A stretch of DNA of 64,000 bases from Candidatus Vecturithrix granuli (GTDB taxonomy: Bacteria > Moduliflexota > Moduliflexia > Moduliflexales > Moduliflexaceae). The stretch lies in NCBI GenBank assembly GCA_000739535.1, contig DF820463.1:763899-827898 (forward strand). The letters run 5' to 3'. A model generated the notes under the pieces. It ran no database searches and was not told where the DNA came from. It saw nothing but the letters and a program-made list of their open reading frames with translations. This document shows positions 34,671-42,791 of the stretch, in pieces (position 1 is the first letter of the stretch; every line of letters begins with the position of its first letter). A program made the position numbers and the translations under genes.

Positions 34671-37600
34671 ATGTTAATTGCAAAATGTCAACAACGGATT
34701 AAACAATATCTTGGTTTTCTGGAAAAACAGTGTTATACAACCGTTACAGCATTACCAGTCGAAGCCGCAGAGACTCAACAAATCTACCGTAGCGTCCCCC
34801 AGGATCTAGAATGGAAGCCGGTGGAGATGCCGTTTCTTTACGGAAAGGAATGGACGACGTATTGGCTGCGAACCCGCTATGCTGTTGCGGAGCAGGAGGA
34901 AGGCAAAGAATTATATCTGCACGCGACTCCGCAATCGGAATGCCTCGTGTTTTTGAACAACACCCCGGTTTCGGCGATTAATTTGTGGCATGAAAAAGTT
35001 AAATTAACCGATGCAGCGCGTTCGGGGGAGCAATTTGAGATCGCGCTCGAAATGTACAGCGGACATCCGTATCCAGGCGCAAGCCCTTTTGACAAGCCTT
35101 CCATTATGGTAAGCATAGCCGCAGCCTTTATGATCCCGGGCTTTAAAGCGCAGTATCCCTTTACGCTGTCAACCGCCGAAATCCTTGCGAAAAATCGGGA
35201 TGTATATGATTTATATTATGACGCCTGGGTTCTGTTCGAACTCACCAAACAACTTCCGGAAAATTCTCTGCGAAAACACCGCATTCTGCACGATCTGTTT
35301 TATGGCCTGTCTCAAATTCATTTTACTGCCGATAAGGCCGAATTGCAGGAACAGATCAGGCAGACAGGCAGGACAATTAAGCCTCTGTTGCAAATCCAAA
35401 ACAGCTCCACCACGCCAAAAGTCTATATCATGGGACATGCACACATTGATCACGCCTGGCTCTGGCCGATTTGGGAAACCCACCGCAAAGCCGCGCGAAC
35501 CTTTGCCTGCATGAGCTATTATGCCCGCGAGTTTCCCGAATTTCGCTTTATCCAATCGCAGCCAGCGCAACTGGAAACCCTCAAAATGCAATATCCAGCG
35601 ATTTTTGAAGAGGTCAAACAAGCCTATCAACGCGGACAGTGGGAACCGAACGGCGGCATGTATGTCGAAGCCGATTGCAATATTCCCAATGGAGAATCGC
35701 TGATCCGGCAGTTTCTGGTTGGCCGTCTGACCACTGAAGCCTTATTGAACTATCGTAGCGATACCTTGTGGCTGCCCGATGTATTCGGCTATGCCGCCAA
35801 CCTGCCGCAAATTCTCAAGGGATGTAATATTACTTATTTTGTGACCAACAAAATGAATTGGAACGATACCACCCGTTTTCCGTACGACACCTTTCTCTGG
35901 AAAGGTATTGACGGAACAGGGGTCAACACCCATTTTATTACAGCCCGGAAAGAGGGCTACAATGGGAAAGTGACGCCTGAAAACCTTGCTGACGCCTGGC
36001 AGCACGTGCAGCACAAAGAGGTGCAATGTGGGGTAATCCTGCCGATTGGCGAAGGCGATGGCGGCGGCGGGACCATTCGGGCCGATCTGGAATTGGCAAA
36101 ACGCGTCCGCGATCTGGAAGGCTGCCCGAAAACACGCTGGACAACAGCGTCTGAGGCTCTCGCTGAAATCTTTCAGGAGGCACGTCATCTGCCTGAATGG
36201 CGCGGCGAATTGTACCTTGAATTGCATCGCGGTACTTACACTACCCAGGCGCAGACCAAACACTGGAACAGAAAATTAGAACACGCGCTCCGCGAAACCG
36301 AATTCCTTGCTACTCTGGCTATGCCATCCGTCTATCATCAACTGTTCAAACAAACAGGCGGAGTTCCCTATCCCACAGAGCAACTTCTGACGCAGTGGAA
36401 AGTCTTGCTGATCCACCAATTTCACGATATTATTCCGGGTTCTTCGATTAAAGAGGTGTATGCGGATGCTATGAAAAGTTACAATGCTATCAATCAAGAA
36501 CTCAACATCCTTCAACACGCCAGCCACACAGCCTTATGCGAGGTTTTTGACACAGCACAGGGGGAAAATCCGCTTATATGTTTGAACAGCCTCTCCTGGG
36601 ACCGAAATTCAAAAGTCGCTATTTCTGGTCAGAATCTTTCCGAAACATCCTGCCTCACATCGCAAGGCCGTAAACATCCATTGCAGAAAACGAAAAATTT
36701 GGAAAGTGAGATGGAATATGTCGCCTTTGTGGATGTCCCTGCTATGGGCGGTAGGGTTTATTATCTTGACCGGCAGGGTTCCTCACTGGACACGCCGCTT
36801 TTTCAGTATGAAAACCCGCGCTTAGAAACTCCGTGGTATCAGGTTCAATTTGACGCGGCTATGCGCATCAGCAGCCTTGTGGACAAAGAAACTAGCAAGG
36901 AATACGTCAAATCCGACATGGCACTCAACACTTTGCAGACAGCCGAAGATCTGCCGATCTTGTGGGATGCCTGGGATATTGACGTGGATTATCAACTCAA
37001 ATTGCACAACGAAGAACGGTTAATCGCCAGCGAAGCCATTTCCTGCGGACCGCTTTTCTGGCAGGTACGCAACCGTTACCAGATTGGCAAAGCCTCAACG
37101 CTAGTGCAGGATATCTTCTTTTACACGAGCCACAAGCGCATTGATTTTGTCACCAGTGTTGATTGGCGCGAAGATCATCAATTACTCAAAGCACTGTTTC
37201 CGCTGCAGATTTCTGCGGAAAAAGTGAAGTGCGACATTCAATACGGCCATGTGGAACGCAATACCCATACGAATACGCTGGCCGACCGCGCTCAATTCGA
37301 AATCTGCGCACACAAATGGATCGCCCTGGACGATGGTAGTTTTGGCGCAGCCTTGCTTAATGACTGCAAATACGGACATGATGTCTCTGGTTCTGAACTC
37401 AGGTTGACCCTGCTCAAATCATCCAAAGCCCCGGATTCGGAGGCGGATATGGGAACCCATGCCTTCACGTATGCCTTTCTCCCGTATCAGGGAGCATTTA
37501 CGGTTGAGAACGTCGTTCGCAGTGCGTATGATTTGAATATTCCCCTGACAGTCGTAAACGCTGAGCCAAAGAAGAGGGAAAAGAGCATGTTCTCATTGTT

Positions 37601-37853
37601 CCGGATTGATAATCCGAATGTGATTCTGGCAACCGTTAAAAAAGCTGAAGGCGAGGAAGCCCTGATTCTCAGACTGTATGAAGCCAGCGGCGGCGAACAG
37701 CATGCCACCCTCAGCACCGCTCTGGAAGTGAAAACAGCGTGGTTTACAAATATGTTGGAAGATACGGGACAGACAATCGCACTTGAACACGGAAAAATCC
37801 CGTTAACGTTCAGAGGCTTTGAGATTAAGACGCTAAAATTCGCGTGGGAATGA
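34671..37853 (+). CDS. Alpha-mannosidase, GH38, large form
   Basis: 1060 residues from ATG 34671. An upstream in-frame start at 34611 would lie inside the palindrome and is rejected. An N-terminal beta-sandwich-like region (about 1-240) precedes the catalytic domain with MGHAHIDHAWLW (zinc site) and WLPDVFGYAANLPQIL, nucleophile Asp370. LIHQFHDIIPGSSI matches the family's C-terminal zinc and binding residues. The size and motif variants (HIDHAW, PDVFGY) are those of the roughly 1000-residue class-II mannosidases, distinct from the 911-residue enzyme at 29767. Cytosolic; probably acts on a different alpha-mannosidic linkage. The Shine-Dalgarno is poor. Confidence 0.92.
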   Translation: MLIAKCQQRIKQYLGFLEKQCYTTVTALPVEAAETQQIYRSVPQDLEWKPVEMPFLYGKEWTTYWLRTRYAVAEQEEGKELYLHATPQSECLVFLNNTPVSAINLWHEKVKLTDAARSGEQFEIALEMYSGHPYPGASPFDKPSIMVSIAAAFMIPGFKAQYPFTLSTAEILAKNRDVYDLYYDAWVLFELTKQLPENSLRKHRILHDLFYGLSQIHFTADKAELQEQIRQTGRTIKPLLQIQNSSTTPKVYIMGHAHIDHAWLWPIWETHRKAARTFACMSYYAREFPEFRFIQSQPAQLETLKMQYPAIFEEVKQAYQRGQWEPNGGMYVEADCNIPNGESLIRQFLVGRLTTEALLNYRSDTLWLPDVFGYAANLPQILKGCNITYFVTNKMNWNDTTRFPYDTFLWKGIDGTGVNTHFITARKEGYNGKVTPENLADAWQHVQHKEVQCGVILPIGEGDGGGGTIRADLELAKRVRDLEGCPKTRWTTASEALAEIFQEARHLPEWRGELYLELHRGTYTTQAQTKHWNRKLEHALRETEFLATLAMPSVYHQLFKQTGGVPYPTEQLLTQWKVLLIHQFHDIIPGSSIKEVYADAMKSYNAINQELNILQHASHTALCEVFDTAQGENPLICLNSLSWDRNSKVAISGQNLSETSCLTSQGRKHPLQKTKNLESEMEYVAFVDVPAMGGRVYYLDRQGSSLDTPLFQYENPRLETPWYQVQFDAAMRISSLVDKETSKEYVKSDMALNTLQTAEDLPILWDAWDIDVDYQLKLHNEERLIASEAISCGPLFWQVRNRYQIGKASTLVQDIFFYTSHKRIDFVTSVDWREDHQLLKALFPLQISAEKVKCDIQYGHVERNTHTNTLADRAQFEICAHKWIALDDGSFGAALLNDCKYGHDVSGSELRLTLLKSSKAPDSEADMGTHAFTYAFLPYQGAFTVENVVRSAYDLNIPLTVVNAEPKKREKSMFSLFRIDNPNVILATVKKAEGEEALILRLYEASGGEQHATLSTALEVKTAWFTNMLEDTGQTIALEHGKIPLTFRGFEIKTLKFAWE

Positions 37854-38023
37854 TACACCGCCTGAATTTTATTGAAAATACGCCATGCAACCAGTGCAGA
37901 GAAGAAATCTGTTTTATTTCCTTGACGAGGAGCACAAATTGTCTCATCTAAAGAAACAGGGTTAATAAAGTTGTGTAAGTAATGAAGTCGTGCAACAAGA
38001 ATGAGGAACAAAGGGGGAGAGGT

Positions 38024-39577
38024 ATGTTAGAACAGGTGGATCTGTCTAAAAAATTGTCAAAAGAAGAATACAAGGCGATTGCATCTGATTTGGAACTTCG
38101 CTTAGGAGCCTTACAGCGTGAAGCATTGAAATTGAACATTCCGGTGGTGATCGCCTTTGAGGGATGGGATGCGGCTGGCAAGGGCACGTTGATCAACCGC
38201 CTGATTCAAGCCCTTGATCCCCGTGGATGCGTGGTTCATGCGATCAACGCGCCTAATCAAGAAGAACAGTTACGCCCGTTTCTCTGGCGTTTCTGGATTA
38301 AAACCCCGCCAAAGGGGCGTATCGCTGTGTTTGATCGTAGTTGGTACGGGCGCGTGCTGGTGGAACGGGTGGATAAGCTGGTCAAAAAATCGGCATGGAA
38401 ACGCGCTTATGAGGAAATAACGGCTTTTGAACGACAACTTGTGGACGACGGCGTGCTGATCATCAAATTTTTTCTGCATATTAGTAAAAAAGTGCAGAAA
38501 AAACGCTTCGAACAGTTGGAACAATCTTCATCAACCGCCTGGAAGGTCACACGGGAAGATTGGAAACACCACAAACAATATGATCAATATCTGGAAGCCA
38601 CCGAGGATATGCTTGCCAAAACCGAGACGAATTTTGCGCCCTGGACCGTGATTGAATCCCATGATAAGCGCTTTGCGACCGTAAAAGTCTTTAAAACGGT
38701 GATAGATCGGATTGAAACGAGAATTGACGAGGCGACTCGCGTTCATCAAACTGCCGAACCTACAATTCTCACTCCCCATGCATTGTCTGCTGCTTCTGAA
38801 TCAGGGGCAGAAGTCCAGACAAAACTTCAGGGACCGGAAATTTTTGACCAACTCGGCTCCTCAATTCTGGATCGTGTTGATCTGACGGTGGAGTTGTCGC
38901 AGGAAGAATATAGAAACAAGCTCGAAGCTTGCCAGCAGCGCATATTTGAGCTTGAACATGAAGTGTATGTCAAACGGATTCCGGTCGTTATTGTTTATCA
39001 GGGTTGGGATGCGGCCGGGAAAGGCGGCAATATCCGACGTTTAACCCAGAGCATGGACCCCCGCGGCTATGAAGTGATTCCGATTGCGGCCCCGAACGAT
39101 GTTGAAAAATCGCATCATTATTTGTGGCGTTTCTGGCAGAAATTCCCGAAAGCCGGGCATATTGCCATTTTTGATCGCAGTTGGTACGGCCGCATCCTTG
39201 ATGAGCGGGTTGAAGGGTTTTGCAGCGAACAGGAATGGAAACGCGCCTATCGTGAGATTAATGAGATGGAGGCACATATCGTCAGCTTTGGCGCCGTGCT
39301 TATTAAATTCTGGCTGCACATCGATCCGGAAGAACAACTCCGACGCTTTGAAGCCAGGCAGCAAGACCCGCACAAACTCTGGAAAATTACCGATGAAGAC
39401 TGGCGTAATCGCGGAAAATGGGAGCAATATAAGCAAGCAGTAGATGAAATGCTCTTCCGCACCAGCACAACCTATGCGCCCTGGACCATTGTTGAAGCCA
39501 ACTCCAAGTATTATGCCAGAATCAAATCGTTGAATACGGTGATTCAGGCTGTTGAGTCAAAATTAGAGGAGGCGTAG
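38024..39577 (+). CDS. pap: Two-domain polyphosphate kinase 2 / polyphosphate:AMP phosphotransferase
   Basis: 517 residues made of two PPK2 domains. Each has a Walker A loop GWDAAGKG (from residues 47 and 327) and the lid motif FDRSWYGR. Two-domain PPK2 enzymes phosphorylate AMP to ADP with polyphosphate. In characterised members only the C-terminal domain is thought active, but here both P-loops look intact. Start ATG 38024 follows GGGGGAG; the in-frame start at 37982 lacks a ribosome site. First gene of a polyphosphate cluster with a SixA-like phosphatase and PPK1 following on the same strand. Confidence 0.9.
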   Translation: MLEQVDLSKKLSKEEYKAIASDLELRLGALQREALKLNIPVVIAFEGWDAAGKGTLINRLIQALDPRGCVVHAINAPNQEEQLRPFLWRFWIKTPPKGRIAVFDRSWYGRVLVERVDKLVKKSAWKRAYEEITAFERQLVDDGVLIIKFFLHISKKVQKKRFEQLEQSSSTAWKVTREDWKHHKQYDQYLEATEDMLAKTETNFAPWTVIESHDKRFATVKVFKTVIDRIETRIDEATRVHQTAEPTILTPHALSAASESGAEVQTKLQGPEIFDQLGSSILDRVDLTVELSQEEYRNKLEACQQRIFELEHEVYVKRIPVVIVYQGWDAAGKGGNIRRLTQSMDPRGYEVIPIAAPNDVEKSHHYLWRFWQKFPKAGHIAIFDRSWYGRILDERVEGFCSEQEWKRAYREINEMEAHIVSFGAVLIKFWLHIDPEEQLRRFEARQQDPHKLWKITDEDWRNRGKWEQYKQAVDEMLFRTSTTYAPWTIVEANSKYYARIKSLNTVIQAVESKLEEA

Positions 39578-39602
39578 TTCCTGCTTGTTCAGTAGATATA
39601 CC

Positions 39603-40355
39603 ATGAAAACGCTCTATCTTGTCAGACACGCGCAAGCGATTCCCCGTGAATCAGGAGTTAATGATTTTAAGCGCCTGTTAGCGCCTGAGGGTCGGGAAGA
39701 GGCTCGGACTATGGGAAAGCGTTTAGTCCGAAAGGGCATCGCGCCGGATTTACTGATTGCAAGTCCGGCCGACCGCGCCCTTGAAACCGCCCATATTTTC
39801 GCAGAAAAATTGGGCTATTCGATCCAGCGTATTCTTTTACGAGAAGAACTCTACCCAGGAGAAGACGCGACCTGTTTCCCACGGGTACTCAACGAATTGC
39901 CCGATAGGTATCAGACGGTCATGTTCGTTGGTCATGAGCCGGCCCTTTCGCGTTGGGCAAACCTCCTTATCCCGGATTGTTGCGGAGAATTTCGAACGAC
40001 CGGCGTCATCGGCATTGCTTTGCCTATTTCAAGTTGGCAGGCAGTCTCCGATGGCATCGGCGTCCTGATGTTTTTCGATTTTCCGGTTCAGGTAACCCCC
40101 AAAATCTATAAGGATGCCCGCAAGATCATGCAAGCGCAACTGACCACGACGATAGAGAATCTGCTGAAACAGCTTGATGTGGATATTTCGAAACAAGTGC
40201 AGAAAATTACCAAAAAAACCAGTAAAACTTATGCAAAAAAACTGGTGAATGTGCTTCAGATATCAAAAGTGGAAGAACTTGTCCAGGGGCAGCGCCAGCC
40301 CTGGCTCGATCTTCTTGTTAAAGACGATCCTGAAACGGCAGCAGAGGAGTTGTGA
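39603..40355 (+). CDS. SixA-like histidine phosphatase with helical C-terminal extension
   Basis: Histidine phosphatase fold: catalytic YLVRHAQA (RHG-type motif with Ala) at the N-terminus, ASPADRALETAHIF, and VMFVGHEPALSRWA with the second catalytic His. SixA proteins are about 160 residues. This one has 250, with a Lys-rich helical tail (about 170-250: ITKKTSKTYAKKLVN). Between PPK2 and PPK1 it may act on phosphohistidine or polyphosphate-linked substrates (inference). The start is the ATG at 39603, which begins the conserved strand; the ribosome site is weak. Confidence 0.85.
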   Translation: MKTLYLVRHAQAIPRESGVNDFKRLLAPEGREEARTMGKRLVRKGIAPDLLIASPADRALETAHIFAEKLGYSIQRILLREELYPGEDATCFPRVLNELPDRYQTVMFVGHEPALSRWANLLIPDCCGEFRTTGVIGIALPISSWQAVSDGIGVLMFFDFPVQVTPKIYKDARKIMQAQLTTTIENLLKQLDVDISKQVQKITKKTSKTYAKKLVNVLQISKVEELVQGQRQPWLDLLVKDDPETAAEEL

Positions 40356-40412
40356 TGTGTGTAGTTCTGCTTTCAGGCAAACTGCTAAAACGGGAACTAT
40401 GAGCACTCGTCT

Positions 40413-40449
40413 GCGTCTGCCTGTCTGCGTGTAACGCCCAGGCAGACGC
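40413..40449. repeat. Small palindrome between phosphatase and ppk1
   Basis: GCGTCTGCCTG (40413-40423) and CAGGCAGACGC (40439-40449) form a perfect 11-bp stem in the 131-base gap. Confidence 0.75.
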
Positions 40450-40486
40450 GTATTTAGTTCAGGTGAGAGAAGACAGGTGATAGTGT

Positions 40487-42559
40487 ATGGCTGGAAACAT
40501 CTCCAAATTTATTAATAGAGAAATTAGCTGGCTTTCGTTTAACTCCCGAGTCTTGCAAGAAGCCAATGATCCGACTGTGCCATTGATGGAGCGGATCAAA
40601 TTTTTAGCTATATTCTCGTCGAATTTGGATGAATTTTTTCGGATACGGGTTGCCACGCTAAAACGCCTGATGCGATTGGGGAGAAAATCACGGCTGTTCA
40701 TCGAAGACGATCCCGTCCGAATACTCAACCAGGTTCAGACTATAGTTGCAAAACAGCAGCTTGAATTTGAGAAAATTTATCAACAGATTCTTCAGGAATT
40801 ACAGGCGCGGAATATTTTTATCATTAACGAGACGCAATTAACTCCTGAACAAAAGAGTTTTTTGACGCTCTATTTTCGCAGGCATGTTCGCCCCTCAATC
40901 GTGCCTTTTATGGCCAGCCAGTTCCGCAAATTCCCCCCATTGAATGAAGGCTCGCTGTATTTAGCTGTGCGCCTGCAAAAACAGGGCGATTCAAAGAAGC
41001 CGGAACATGCCATTGTTGAAGTTCCGACAAAGGAATTGTCGCGTTTTATCGTGTTACCGGCTAATAACGACAAGCAGTATATCATGTTGTTAGAAGACGT
41101 GATTCGTTTAGGACTGCCGGAAATTTTTTCCATGTTTCATCTCGAGGTTGTCGAAGCGCTTCCGATCAAGATCACCAAAGATGCGGAATTAGAGCTTGAA
41201 GATAATGTCACTAAAAGCTTTGTGGAAACCATTTCCAAGAGCGTTAAGGGCAGAGTACGCGGCGAACCGGTGCGCCTGACCTATGATCATCATATTTCGC
41301 AAGAATTCCTGCACTTTCTGACAAAACGTTTAGGTTTAAGTCCGCATGATACGCTGCTGCCGGAACGCCGGGATCTGAATTTTAAAGATTTTATGAAATT
41401 TCCGACCTTAGACATGACCCACCTGCAATATCAGCCATTAGCGCCGCTTCAGCACAAAATAGTTGTCGAAGGCAAGAGTCTGTTAAAAGTCATCCGGCAG
41501 AAAGATTTACTGCTACACTATCCTTACCAATCCTTCCATTACATGATCTCTCTGTTACGAGAAGCGGCCATTGATCCGAATGTGACTTCGATTCGCATGA
41601 CCTTATATCGCGTCGCGGAAAAGTCAAAAATCGTCAATGCACTGCGAGCGGCAGTCTATAATGGCAAAAAGGTGACGGTGCTCTTTGAATTTCGGGCCAG
41701 ATTTGATGAAGAGGCAAATATTTACTGGGCCAATCAACTCATCGAAGACGGCGCGCGCGTGATTTACGGGATGCCTGAACTCAAGGTTCATGCCAAACTG
41801 TGCCTGATTTCGAGAAGAGAACATGGCAAAACAATACGCTATGCTGCCATTGGCACCGGAAACTTTAATGAAGATACCGCGAAACTCTACGCAGATCACA
41901 CGCTGTTGACCTCTGATAAACGGATTACGAATGAAGTGCGCGACTTGTTCGATTTTCTCAAAACCAATTACAAGCTCAAAACCTATCAGCACTTAATTGT
42001 ATCGCCATTTTTTATGCGTAATCGTTGGAAATCGTTGATCCAGCGAGAGATACAACATGCCCAATCAGGCAAAGAAGCGTATATTCTGGTGAAATTAAAC
42101 AGCCTCATGGATCGTGATATGGTCGAATATCTCTATAAGGCCAGTCAGTCCGGGGTAAAAATTCGGCTAATTGTCCGAGGCATTTGTTCTCTAAGGGCGG
42201 GAATACCGGGCTTGAGTGAGAACATTGAAGCCATCAGCGTCATTGATAAATTCCTTGAACATTCACGGATTTTCATTTTCTGCAATGGGGGTAAGGAAAA
42301 ATATTTTATCGGGTCGGCTGACTGGATGACGCGCAACCTCGACAATCGCGTCGAAGTCGCCTGCCCCATTTACGATCTGGATGTGCAGCGGGAATTACGC
42401 ACATATTTTGAACTGCAATGGCAAGATACGGTCAAAGCCAGAATCCTTAACGGATCATTAAACAATCAGTATCGCCAGATCACAGATCAACCTCCGGTAC
42501 GATCTCAGCAAGCCATTTACGAATTTTTGCAACAAGAACATGCTCTGGAAATCAAATGA
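40487..42559 (+). CDS. ppk1: Polyphosphate kinase 1
   Basis: 690 residues, the normal PPK1 length. The four-domain layout is intact: N domain (FINREISWLSFNSRVL), head domain, and two phospholipase-D-like C domains. The catalytic His435 lies in LKVHAKLCLISRRE; AAIGTGNFNEDTAKLYADH and SADWMTRNLDNRVE are also typical. It polymerises the gamma-phosphate of ATP into polyphosphate reversibly at the membrane. With the PPK2 at 38024, the cell can make polyphosphate with one enzyme and spend it on nucleotide phosphorylation with the other. Confidence 0.96.
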   Translation: MAGNISKFINREISWLSFNSRVLQEANDPTVPLMERIKFLAIFSSNLDEFFRIRVATLKRLMRLGRKSRLFIEDDPVRILNQVQTIVAKQQLEFEKIYQQILQELQARNIFIINETQLTPEQKSFLTLYFRRHVRPSIVPFMASQFRKFPPLNEGSLYLAVRLQKQGDSKKPEHAIVEVPTKELSRFIVLPANNDKQYIMLLEDVIRLGLPEIFSMFHLEVVEALPIKITKDAELELEDNVTKSFVETISKSVKGRVRGEPVRLTYDHHISQEFLHFLTKRLGLSPHDTLLPERRDLNFKDFMKFPTLDMTHLQYQPLAPLQHKIVVEGKSLLKVIRQKDLLLHYPYQSFHYMISLLREAAIDPNVTSIRMTLYRVAEKSKIVNALRAAVYNGKKVTVLFEFRARFDEEANIYWANQLIEDGARVIYGMPELKVHAKLCLISRREHGKTIRYAAIGTGNFNEDTAKLYADHTLLTSDKRITNEVRDLFDFLKTNYKLKTYQHLIVSPFFMRNRWKSLIQREIQHAQSGKEAYILVKLNSLMDRDMVEYLYKASQSGVKIRLIVRGICSLRAGIPGLSENIEAISVIDKFLEHSRIFIFCNGGKEKYFIGSADWMTRNLDNRVEVACPIYDLDVQRELRTYFELQWQDTVKARILNGSLNNQYRQITDQPPVRSQQAIYEFLQQEHALEIK

Positions 42560-42791
42560 CGCCATATAAGTAATTATCGGGATTTCTCATTAGCAAAGAT
42601 TAGAGATGGGCTAAATAGTAACCTCGGAACAACATTTAATCAAATTTTAACCCTGCCCTTATTCTACAATAACGTCCTCTCAACCAAATTGTTATAAATA
42701 TCAATAGGCGTGCTGTTAATGACGTTTAGAGAGCAGCATTACTACGTTCAGCGAGAATCCACCCAAAGGCGGACTACTTCGACTTTAAGAC

